The notes under the pieces are model-generated. The model did no database searches. It saw only the letters and a program-made list of their open reading frames with translations, and was not told where the DNA came from. From Candidatus Poseidoniaceae archaeon (GTDB taxonomy: Archaea; Thermoplasmatota; Poseidoniia; Poseidoniales; Poseidoniaceae): DNA of 64,000 nt. Of the stretch, positions 30,064 through 39,086 are shown in pieces (within the stretch, counting starts at the first letter, position 1; every line of letters starts with the position of its first letter). Both the position numbers and the translations under genes were made by a program. The stretch spans positions 1 to 64,000 of the forward strand of contig JASLKC010000024.1 in the NCBI GenBank assembly GCA_030747785.1, in the 5' to 3' direction.

Positions 30064-33000
30064 GCCGCGAAGTTGCGATGGTTTTCATCATCCTGTTCTC
30101 CGCGCTGATTATCCCTCCCGAAGTAGAAGCAGGGGCTTTTGGAAGCGTGGATCCTGGGGTCAGTGATGTGCCTGATTGGAGAGTTGGTGACAAGTGGATT
30201 TACGCTGGCGCATTCGATCCTACTACCCTAGTTCAAGATGCAGGGGTTGATGCTACAGTAGGCAAAATCAACGGTGATGCTACTACTACCGTTAATTCCA
30301 TAGAAGAGCGTATTATTGACAATCTTTCGACGATGGTTTATCTCACTTCATCAACAGCTGATTTCGACAAAGGCGGGGTTCAATTAGATGGATATACTGG
30401 AAATCTCTACATCAAATACCAAGTTGATGAAGTAGTCAGAGTTAGTGACCTTGCTACAATTAATACAGCTCTCTCCTTAGATGTAGAATATGTACCATAT
30501 GGCATCTCATCGTTAACACAACAGATTGCCGATATTACAATTTCAACCTCTCGCGAACCGGCTAAAGATGACTATGATTTTCCTTTACGGGATGGAGAGA
30601 ATTGGAATACAACATACACCTCATCGACATCGTGGAGTGGCTCTTCGGATTACATCACACCATTCCCTGCTCCAACAAGTGGAGTAAACCACACTAATTG
30701 GGAAGTAACCGATATTGGAAAGCCGATTAATGGACTTGGTGAACAGATTGGATATGGCGGTTGTAATGCTTCCTATGAACTAAAATCATACGATGATAAT
30801 GGTACAGAAACTTCCTTCAAATGGTATTGCCCAGAAGTTCGTAATTATGCTTGGTCACATACCGAGGAAGATATTGGTTTGGTAATTGATTTTAGACTCA
30901 AGCAATACATTCCAGTTGATTCTGATTCTGTCGAATCAAATCAAAACCCTGGAACACGTCGAAATATAATTTCAGTGGAAAGTGCGAGTACAATCACTGC
31001 CCTTAACTCCCCGATGGAAGTTTGGGCGAATCTCACTGATGCTTCTGGCTCTCCCGTTTCAGGGGCTGATGTGGAAATTCGATTTGAAAGTACATCCTTT
31101 GCTACCACAGTAACTACTGGCGCAAATGGTACTGCTTGGGCGAGTTTCAATGTCGGACAAGAACTGGATTCTTCGTGGACTAGTTTCGATTGGGCAAGTC
31201 ATGGCCTCGTCGCAATTTCTGGTTCGATGATTGGTACCTCTACAATAACTCTCGATGAGAATATCGTTGGCCTTGATTTGGTCGCCGCTCTTGAAAGAGC
31301 GAGTATTCTACGCAATCGAAGTGGTGAACTCACTACACTCAACTATATTTCTGGATTCAATGTTCTACCGGGTGATCAACTCTTAATCGAGTTACCAGTC
31401 TACAACCGAGGAATTACAACCTCAACTCCAACCGCTGTTCATATCACATACCCTGATGGAATGGAAATAAGTTCAAATCTACCTGCTCTACAATTGTACG
31501 AGGAATTTACATTTACCATTCAATGGAATATCGATGAGAATGCGTCAATAAATAATCTGACAATAGATTGGGAAGTAGACCGCGCTGGCCTAAATTTGAA
31601 CGATGCTAATTTCAACAATGATTTAGCAACTCTACCACTATTCATTGGTAGTGCTCCCACCTCGGTGATTTCTAATCTCAGTGGATTGACAAATGAAATT
31701 TTACAAATTAATGCCACGAATTCATTTGATGCTGATGGTGGAGAGATTTGGTGTGAATTCATCATCCCATACGATGATGGAAGCCGCTCAATTGCATGGG
31801 AAAGCATTACTCGAAATAATTGCTGGATAAATTGGTCTTGGATAGATGATGGAATCTATCAGGTGATTGTAATCATTTACGATGAAGAAGGAGATTCTAC
31901 TACAGATTATCTCGATGTAGCCGTCGATAATCGTTTACCTAATGTGGAGATTTTCTCGCAGCGTTCTGAAGTAAAGGTAGAGCATCCAGTCACTTTGTAC
32001 GTATTTGCAAATGACTCTGATTCGGAGGACTCATGGCCTGGACTTGTTGATGTTCACTGGCCAAGCGCAACCTGTGAAGAGGGGTATTACACCAGAACTT
32101 GCACTACTACATCTTGGAGTGAAGGCCTCACGACATTCACTGCTGTTGGAACCGATGATGATGGAGAATCAACCTATGCGACAATAGATATCGTGTTCAC
32201 AAATATCGCCCCTCACGATGTTGCTGTTTCTATGCAAGACGATATGGGTGAGATAATCAAATCTGAAGACCAGATGACTTGGCGTGTCGAAGAAGACCAA
32301 GAAGTAATTCTAATTGCGCGTGCTGAAGATTCTGAAGATGATTTGGAGAGTCTATCTTACGAATGGGATTTCGGAATGAAAACCGATGGAAGAGAATCAT
32401 CAGTTCCTGCAGTTTGGCATAATGAAGGTCTCAAAACTATACGGGTAAAAGCAATCGATTCTGAAGATGTTGAAAGTGGTTGGATTGAAAGATGGATCGA
32501 TGTAGTAAATGTCCCGCCTCTCGTTGAAGACCTGCCAGAAATGATGGCGATTGCAGAAGGTCAAACCATCGCTATGACTGGAGTTGCATATGATACTCCC
32601 TCGGATAGAGAGAGTCTTGTTATCTGCTGGGATATGGACCCTGGAGAAGATAGTGATCTAACAGGTTCTGCAGACGATGACTGTGACGTCATTGGTGAGA
32701 ATATGAGTTGGTCTTGGCAAAATGCTGGAGACCATACAGTAGTATTCCATGTTACAGATAATGACGGAGCTAGGAGTTTTTCAACACAGACAATCACTGT
32801 CATAAACATGCCACCGATTGTTAGAATCAAGGAATTGAATGGAGTTATTGCTGGAGAACAAGTAGTCCTCGATGCATCTACTACTATCGATTCACAAATC
32901 GACCGTGAAGGCTTAATGATCATCTGGGATGTCGACTGCACGAGGGATTCAGATGGTGATGGTATCAAAGATAATGATGCTGATGCGGTGGGTATTATTT

Positions 33001-33452
33001 CCACTCATACTTTCACACACGCAGGTACATGGACAATCAAGGCAATAGCATGGGATGAAGATGTAATGAATCCGGCATCAAAGACAATGATTGTCGTGGT
33101 TGAAGACCCTGACAGAACTGCATTTGAGGAAGTAATGGAATCTTTGATGGGGGATGAGGCAAGCCCATTCGCCCAATTATTAGCGGTTACACTGATTATG
33201 ACATGTATTCTTTTGGCATTAAGGCGCATGAAAAAGAAGCCGGAATCAGTGTGGGAAAACGATGCTCCAAGCGTTGAAAAACCATTGGAGGCGCCTTCGT
33301 TTGATGATTTCCAAAGTGATGAGGAGATTGTTGGACCTCCTCTGCCTGAAGGGGGTCTACCCGAAGGTTGGACCATGGAGCAGTGGCAACATTATGGCGA
33401 ACAATTCCTAGTTACTAGTGATAACTCACTAAATGAACAACATCAAGACTAA
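30060..33452 (+). CDS. PKD/Ig-like-repeat surface protein, C-terminal TM and cytoplasmic 'LPEGWTMEQWxxYGEQFL' tail (paralog A)
   Basis: Signal peptide; PKD-like motifs (ATNSFDADGGEI, ASTTIDSQIDREG, HAGTWTIKAIAWD); TM AQLLAVTLIMTCILLAL; tail GPPLPEGGLPEGWTMEQWQHYGEQFL. Confidence 0.82.
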   Translation: MRREVAMVFIILFSALIIPPEVEAGAFGSVDPGVSDVPDWRVGDKWIYAGAFDPTTLVQDAGVDATVGKINGDATTTVNSIEERIIDNLSTMVYLTSSTADFDKGGVQLDGYTGNLYIKYQVDEVVRVSDLATINTALSLDVEYVPYGISSLTQQIADITISTSREPAKDDYDFPLRDGENWNTTYTSSTSWSGSSDYITPFPAPTSGVNHTNWEVTDIGKPINGLGEQIGYGGCNASYELKSYDDNGTETSFKWYCPEVRNYAWSHTEEDIGLVIDFRLKQYIPVDSDSVESNQNPGTRRNIISVESASTITALNSPMEVWANLTDASGSPVSGADVEIRFESTSFATTVTTGANGTAWASFNVGQELDSSWTSFDWASHGLVAISGSMIGTSTITLDENIVGLDLVAALERASILRNRSGELTTLNYISGFNVLPGDQLLIELPVYNRGITTSTPTAVHITYPDGMEISSNLPALQLYEEFTFTIQWNIDENASINNLTIDWEVDRAGLNLNDANFNNDLATLPLFIGSAPTSVISNLSGLTNEILQINATNSFDADGGEIWCEFIIPYDDGSRSIAWESITRNNCWINWSWIDDGIYQVIVIIYDEEGDSTTDYLDVAVDNRLPNVEIFSQRSEVKVEHPVTLYVFANDSDSEDSWPGLVDVHWPSATCEEGYYTRTCTTTSWSEGLTTFTAVGTDDDGESTYATIDIVFTNIAPHDVAVSMQDDMGEIIKSEDQMTWRVEEDQEVILIARAEDSEDDLESLSYEWDFGMKTDGRESSVPAVWHNEGLKTIRVKAIDSEDVESGWIERWIDVVNVPPLVEDLPEMMAIAEGQTIAMTGVAYDTPSDRESLVICWDMDPGEDSDLTGSADDDCDVIGENMSWSWQNAGDHTVVFHVTDNDGARSFSTQTITVINMPPIVRIKELNGVIAGEQVVLDASTTIDSQIDREGLMIIWDVDCTRDSDGDGIKDNDADAVGIISTHTFTHAGTWTIKAIAWDEDVMNPASKTMIVVVEDPDRTAFEEVMESLMGDEASPFAQLLAVTLIMTCILLALRRMKKKPESVWENDAPSVEKPLEAPSFDDFQSDEEIVGPPLPEGGLPEGWTMEQWQHYGEQFLVTSDNSLNEQHQD

Positions 33453-33470
33453 GAGTGTGTACGAGATAAT

Positions 33471-36400
33471 ATGCGCAGAGGTATTCTCAGCCTTGTTGTT
33501 CTCGTCCTGATGCTATCAGCACCATTGGCAAATATCAATTTCGAATTGGAAGATGAAAATATTATTTTCAACACTTCAGAAACTAAAGATGAAGTTGATG
33601 TTCACGATGTTCCCACTTGGAGAATCGGTGACGAATGGACATATGAAACTCAGTTCGACGTAGCAGGTCTAATCCAATCAGCAAATGTTACCGCTTCGAT
33701 TAATACCCTTACTGGGGATACGACTATGGAAGTAAAGGACATTAGGTTTGAGATGATTCAAGGCACTCAAACCTTGGTATATGAAATGGAAATCAGTGGT
33801 GATTTTACCTCTGGTAATAGTGGTGCATCGCTGGAAGGAACCAGTGGAAGACTTGACATCGAATATGATGGCATAGATATTTTGAGAGTAAGAGATTTGG
33901 CTGTATGGACTAGTGAGTTTTCTTTGAAGGTTGAGTTCGCTCCCTACAATCTAGGATTCTTATCGTTAGAACTAGCTGACTTGACTTTTGCAACGGTGTA
34001 TGAGCCGCCGCGGGAGAAATACGACTTCCCACTAAGGACTGGTGACCAGTGGGTCACTACTTATGATTCAGCAACAAATGTAACTGGTACTTCAGATTAT
34101 TTTGACCCAAGTACCTTCAGCACACCATATGTCGAAGACAATACCACTTACCAAGTTACTACAGATGGCACACCAACTGAAGATGGAAATTCGCCTCAGT
34201 ATTCCGGATGCTCAGATTCGCACAAGGTGAATTCTTGGAACGATACTGGAACTCCAAACGGTTTTGAATGGTATTGTGATGAAATTAGATATTTTGCGTG
34301 GCAAAGAATTGTAAATTCTGCAGGATTTACAATAGATTGGATTCTCAAGCAATACCAACCTACTGATTCATCAGGAGGTCAAGCTGGCTCGTCTCCGGGA
34401 ATACGCAATAGTATAATCGAAGTTACACCAGAATTCCTAGCAATTCTTCCAAATGCAACTGAAGAGGTATTGGGGCACTACTATGTAGGACAATCAGACC
34501 AAACTTCAACAAATTTGCAACTGAGATACGAAATTGATGGCACTATAATGAGTCTTACAACTGATCATAATGGCAATGTGATGCCTGACCTTGATGTGGG
34601 ATACTCACAAGATGAGTCTCCATCTTCTGATGATTGGACTAGTAATGGTGTAATTATTTGGGACCCTGTTCAGAAAGTAGTTGGCGCTGCTACTATTGTA
34701 ATGGATCTATCCGTAGTAGGAGTTGATTTGGTCGCAAAGGCCGACTCGATGATAGTTACGAGACTTCGTGGCAATGACTCTGTCACGCTTTCACAAGCTA
34801 CAGGGTACAATGCACTACCTGGAGATACGCTCCACTTCTCAGTACCAGCACAAAACCGCGGTGTACTAACATCTCCTGCAACAGAAATGGAAATCGTAAC
34901 CCCTGATGGCACAACTATTCGTGGTAATTTACCTGCTCTCGGCCCATATGCCGAAGCAAGAGTAGATGTGAATTGGACTGTTTCAACCGATGCCCCTATT
35001 GGTACTCAGACCCTGACTTTTGAAGTAGATCCTGACCAAACTGTTACCGCAGATGCAAACCGTAGCAATAACGATGCTAACCTCGATATCTTCATTGGTA
35101 GAATGCCAGAAGCATCGATGATAATCAACGATGGACTCTATACATTTGAAAATATTTCTTTCGATGCAAGTGCATCTACTGACCTCGATGGAGGAAATGT
35201 CGAATGTTTCTTTGAAATCGAAGATGGAATCCGAATTCAAAACATAGACGCTCCTGACTGTTTAGCTAACTGGAGTTGGGCCGATGACGGTATGTGGAAC
35301 GTCACCGTTAGAGTGGTCGATGATGAATTGGATGAAGTTACCCTCACAATGCAAGCTGAAGTTCTAAATCGAGATCCATATGTCAACCTCAGTGCTGTAT
35401 CCATAGTGGTAGATGCTGGTGGAGCAATCACATTTGATGCAAGCGATAGTGGCGATACCGACACAATTTCTCCTGAAGGTCAGCACGTAGTAATCACTTG
35501 GCCCGATAGTGTATGCGATGAGGGATTGTACGGGCCATTTTGTACAATACGACCTGAAGTTGAAGGTATGCAGACAATCACAGTAGTAGTTACCGATGAT
35601 GATAATGCAATTGTTACCGACAGTATCGACTTTGAGGTACTCAATGTGGACCCAACAATTGGAGAGATTTCATTCAGTATTGATGGAATCCCCTATCTGC
35701 CTGCAGATGATGGAACATGGAGTATTGATGAAGGTATATTCGCTACAATGTATGTCGAAGGTGATGATACCCTTTCGGACCGTGAAGAATTGACTGTCAC
35801 TTGGACACCATCTGACATGGACAGCAATCACACCGAAACTACATTTGGCCCTGCATCATCAATCGAATACGCATGGGATGAACCTGGAATTCACATGATT
35901 CTTGCATATGTTACAGATAATGATGGTGCAACGAGTTCGACTGTTCAAGGATTCGTACGAGTAAACAATATCGCACCTGTAATGAATGGCCTGCCTACAC
36001 AACAAGCTCTGTTTGAAGATGAGATTTTAATTCTAAATGCATCAGCAATCGATTTTGCTGACCAAGACAAACTCAAATTCTGTTGGGACCTATTGTCGTC
36101 TGTTGATTCAGATGAAGATGGAAACATGACAAATGACTGTGATGTGGAAGATGCAAACTTAGTGCATACATGGTCCACGCCAGGCTTGAGGATGATCACA
36201 GCCAATGTATGGGACGATAATGATGCTCACGATAGTAAGACCGTTCAGGTCACAATCGTAAATCGTCCACCAATCGCAAAAATCTCTGAGCCTGAAGAAG
36301 GATTTACCATCACTCAAGGTGAATCGCTAACTTTCAGCGCGAGCGAAAGTATCGATACAGAAACTGATCGGACCACTCTCGTATTCCGTTGGGATGACCC

Positions 36401-37025
36401 CAATACTAAGGGCAGTTTCGAAGATGGTTCTGGAGAAAATATCACCATCGAATTCCCTACATCTGGTAGTTTCATTGTCAACTTAACAGTCTTCGATAAT
36501 GATGGCATGGAGTCAACTGCAAGTGTGATTGTTACTGTTAATGAAAAGCCGACTGAAGGCCTATTTGGTATTTCAACGGCCACTTCAGTAACAGCGGCTC
36601 TTGCAATAGTAATCGTCGCTCTTATCTCAGTACTACTTTTGCGTGGACGAAATCAAGATTCGATTGTATACGAAACTAAAAAACAACCTGCAATGATGGA
36701 TTCTTGGCCAGAAGCAGCACCAGTAACTGCTCCAGTAACTGCTCCACAACCAGCACCAGATAATCTCTCAGGGCCACCACTACCGGTTGGCGGCCTTCCT
36801 GAGGGATGGACAATGGAACAATGGGCATATTATGGAGAGCAATTCCTAGAATCTCAAAATGCAACCGCAATTGCGGAACCTGCGTATGTTGAACCAACTC
36901 CGGTTTCTCAGCCCGTGTATCAAGAACCGGTTCAAACTCCGGACATCACCCCGATGGTTCAAGAACCAGCACCAACTCCTGCCTCACAGGCATTGGCCGA
37001 CCTTCTAGGCGACCTTGACCTGTGA
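33471..37025 (+). CDS. PKD/Ig-like-repeat surface protein, C-terminal TM and same tail (paralog B)
   Basis: Same architecture as preceding gene (DVPTWRIGDEWTYETQFDVAGLIQSANVTASINTLTGDTT; SATSVTAALAIVIVALISVLLL; GPPLPVGGLPEGWTMEQWAYYGEQFL). Confidence 0.82.
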   Translation: MRRGILSLVVLVLMLSAPLANINFELEDENIIFNTSETKDEVDVHDVPTWRIGDEWTYETQFDVAGLIQSANVTASINTLTGDTTMEVKDIRFEMIQGTQTLVYEMEISGDFTSGNSGASLEGTSGRLDIEYDGIDILRVRDLAVWTSEFSLKVEFAPYNLGFLSLELADLTFATVYEPPREKYDFPLRTGDQWVTTYDSATNVTGTSDYFDPSTFSTPYVEDNTTYQVTTDGTPTEDGNSPQYSGCSDSHKVNSWNDTGTPNGFEWYCDEIRYFAWQRIVNSAGFTIDWILKQYQPTDSSGGQAGSSPGIRNSIIEVTPEFLAILPNATEEVLGHYYVGQSDQTSTNLQLRYEIDGTIMSLTTDHNGNVMPDLDVGYSQDESPSSDDWTSNGVIIWDPVQKVVGAATIVMDLSVVGVDLVAKADSMIVTRLRGNDSVTLSQATGYNALPGDTLHFSVPAQNRGVLTSPATEMEIVTPDGTTIRGNLPALGPYAEARVDVNWTVSTDAPIGTQTLTFEVDPDQTVTADANRSNNDANLDIFIGRMPEASMIINDGLYTFENISFDASASTDLDGGNVECFFEIEDGIRIQNIDAPDCLANWSWADDGMWNVTVRVVDDELDEVTLTMQAEVLNRDPYVNLSAVSIVVDAGGAITFDASDSGDTDTISPEGQHVVITWPDSVCDEGLYGPFCTIRPEVEGMQTITVVVTDDDNAIVTDSIDFEVLNVDPTIGEISFSIDGIPYLPADDGTWSIDEGIFATMYVEGDDTLSDREELTVTWTPSDMDSNHTETTFGPASSIEYAWDEPGIHMILAYVTDNDGATSSTVQGFVRVNNIAPVMNGLPTQQALFEDEILILNASAIDFADQDKLKFCWDLLSSVDSDEDGNMTNDCDVEDANLVHTWSTPGLRMITANVWDDNDAHDSKTVQVTIVNRPPIAKISEPEEGFTITQGESLTFSASESIDTETDRTTLVFRWDDPNTKGSFEDGSGENITIEFPTSGSFIVNLTVFDNDGMESTASVIVTVNEKPTEGLFGISTATSVTAALAIVIVALISVLLLRGRNQDSIVYETKKQPAMMDSWPEAAPVTAPVTAPQPAPDNLSGPPLPVGGLPEGWTMEQWAYYGEQFLESQNATAIAEPAYVEPTPVSQPVYQEPVQTPDITPMVQEPAPTPASQALADLLGDLDL

Positions 37026-37038
37026 AGTGGGTGATTCG

Positions 37039-37629
37039 ATGGGAAATTTGTGGCAGTTCTTTGGACTACCTGATCCTGAAGCACCAGCTGTTCAGCGTAC
37101 TCGCCGAAGGTCATCAAAACCAAAAAGTTCCGAAGATGATACTACCGTTCAATCAAATATCATCGATGTACCAGACGCAATAATTGTAACTGAAGAAAGC
37201 ACTCCTGAAGCGCCAATTTCGATTCCAAAACCCATCACTAAGAAGGCGAATATTCCTAAAGGATGGAATGGGCCATTAACGCCAGATGGTGACCCATTTC
37301 ATGACCTAGCACACCATACAGGTGGTTTTTCCGGACATCCGGATAGAGCGTTAAGATATGTATCTCCAGACAAAATGCATCGCTTACCACTCAATGAGAT
37401 TACATCGCGAATTCATAGTGGAGATACTATCATTGTAGACCTCAGGTCTTTGATACACATGGATACTCAAAGCAATGCTTGCCGCAGACAGTTAAGGGCG
37501 GTAGGAGATGAAATGAATGTCGCAGTTTTCTCGCTTGATTCTAGCGATAAACTCCTCTTATTACCCGGTGGAGATGTAACTGTTGATGTCGCACGTCATG
37601 AGTTAGGACTTGCCCCCATATTGATGTGA
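37039..37629 (+). CDS. sepF: SepF-like cell division protein
   Basis: N-terminal amphipathic MGNLWQFFG, variable linker, C-terminal SepF-like core GDTIIVDLRSLIHMDTQSNACRRQLRAVGDEMNVAVFSLDSSDKLLLLPGGDVTVD. Confidence 0.65.
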   Translation: MGNLWQFFGLPDPEAPAVQRTRRRSSKPKSSEDDTTVQSNIIDVPDAIIVTEESTPEAPISIPKPITKKANIPKGWNGPLTPDGDPFHDLAHHTGGFSGHPDRALRYVSPDKMHRLPLNEITSRIHSGDTIIVDLRSLIHMDTQSNACRRQLRAVGDEMNVAVFSLDSSDKLLLLPGGDVTVDVARHELGLAPILM

Positions 37630-37689
37630 TTTCACTTCAATTATAAGTTCGAAATATCCTAACATCCTGAACTTGGTTTAGAGAGTCGC

Positions 37690-37710
37690 TTGAATGAAAT
37701 TTTCATTCAA
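37690..37710. terminator. Near-perfect AT-rich palindrome TTGAATGAAA-T-TTTCATTCAA between convergent genes (candidate bidirectional terminator)
   Basis: 10+10 bp inverted repeat with 1 nt centre, overlapping the stop of the Maf-like gene and downstream of sepF. Confidence 0.4.
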
Positions 37711-38254
37711 TTAATCGTATAGCTGAAGGTGCAAAGCCCAATACAGTCAACTCATTTCCTTCAACCAATTTTGCATTTTTCCCCATAGCGCCAGCCAAAT
37801 CATATGCGCCTGCTTTTCCGACCCATGATTCTGATTCAAGCAATTCTCCAAGTGTATCATCGGATAATGAGTCCATCTCTACAATTGCCGATTCAACGAA
37901 AAAAGTCCAATCGCCACAAATCTGGATACCTGTGGCAGACCAGACTTGATGTCGACGTCCAGATAAGTGCTTTAGCATCGATAATGCATGTGCTGAATCT
38001 GCCGGTTTACCCATTGCGGCATGAGCATCATCTGGGTCACCGACCATAGTGTCCGCCACCACTACAACGGAAAATCCATGACCGTCTGGAACGGCTGCGG
38101 CCTTCCTTCGGCAAATTGTCAACACTTGGTCCTTAACTAAGCCACTCGGCGGGGTCTCATCAACACCAGGAAGTGCCTCTTGGTGTAGCGGTTGGCACCT
38201 TTTTCCTAGAAGTTCCGCTCGACGCTCAGATGCACTGGCTAACCAAACTCCCAT
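37703..38254 (-). CDS. maf: Maf-like nucleoside triphosphate pyrophosphatase
   Basis: LASASERRAELLG, VVVADTMVGDPD, ADSAHALSMLKHLSGRRHQVWSATGI. Confidence 0.9.
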   Translation of the reverse strand: MGVWLASASERRAELLGKRCQPLHQEALPGVDETPPSGLVKDQVLTICRRKAAAVPDGHGFSVVVVADTMVGDPDDAHAAMGKPADSAHALSMLKHLSGRRHQVWSATGIQICGDWTFFVESAIVEMDSLSDDTLGELLESESWVGKAGAYDLAGAMGKNAKLVEGNELTVLGFAPSAIRLIE

Positions 38255-38318
38255 ACAAGGCCATGCGTAGTCATATTGAAGAGAACATCGCCTTTACCCG
38301 TACCGGTGGCACCCCCCT

Positions 38319-39038
38319 ATGAGTGAAATTGAGCGAATTCCAACCTACATTTCTGGGCTTGATGAAAACATGCAAGGCGGTATTCCACAAGGACATATTT
38401 GCATCGTCGCTGGACAATCTGGAGCAATGAAATCCTCCGTAACTTTCTCTCTCCTTTACAATGCAGTTCTATATGGTGAAACTAGTGGAATCTATGTCAC
38501 ATTGGAACAAGGAAAGGATTCCTTACGCTCACATATGTCAAACATGGGCATGAATGTCGACGACCCCCGGGTTCGCAACCGCATCGCTATTATCGACCTA
38601 GCAGATCTTCGAGTCCAACTCGATGAGCAAGGAATGAGTAACCGGATTGATTGGATGGGTCAACTGATTAAGCAACTCACATCTTACCGTCAGTCAATTG
38701 GTTTTGAACTTCTAGTGTTTGATTCTCTTGGTGCATTCTTTACTCTCACCAAGATGGAAAACCCTCGTGACGAAATTTTCCGTCTCTTTGAAGCATGCCG
38801 ACGCCTCGAATTGACCTCATTCTTCATCTGTGAAATGACTGGAGAGGATCACAAGCAATTCGGAGAGTATGGTGTAGAAGACTATCTTTCTGATGGAGTT
38901 ATGCACCTCACTATGGAAAGAATTGGTGATGATATTACTCGTAAACTTGGAGTAATAAAAATGCGTCATACTCACCACATGCTGGGATACAAGCCAATAT
39001 TGTGGAATGCAGAAGACCAAAAATTCACCATTCAGTGA
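38319..39038 (+). CDS. KaiC/RAD55-like RecA-superfamily ATPase
   Basis: RIPTYISGLDENMQGGIPQGHICIVAGQSGAMKSS (Walker A region), LLVFDSLGAFF (Walker B). Confidence 0.85.
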   Translation: MSEIERIPTYISGLDENMQGGIPQGHICIVAGQSGAMKSSVTFSLLYNAVLYGETSGIYVTLEQGKDSLRSHMSNMGMNVDDPRVRNRIAIIDLADLRVQLDEQGMSNRIDWMGQLIKQLTSYRQSIGFELLVFDSLGAFFTLTKMENPRDEIFRLFEACRRLELTSFFICEMTGEDHKQFGEYGVEDYLSDGVMHLTMERIGDDITRKLGVIKMRHTHHMLGYKPILWNAEDQKFTIQ

Positions 39039-39086
39039 CCCGATGTTTGAAGGATTACCTTCGCAGGGTGACTAGGTCAAAGGCGA

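Noticed and set aside
33416-33431. TAGTGA-TAAC-TCACTA inverted repeat near the end of paralog A
   Set aside because: AT-rich 6-bp stem within the last codons, no U-tract; could occur by chance.
38281-38318. ACCCGTACCGGT segment before the KaiC-like gene as another hairpin of the class
   Set aside because: Stem is imperfect (only the ACCGGT self-complementary core), so not counted.
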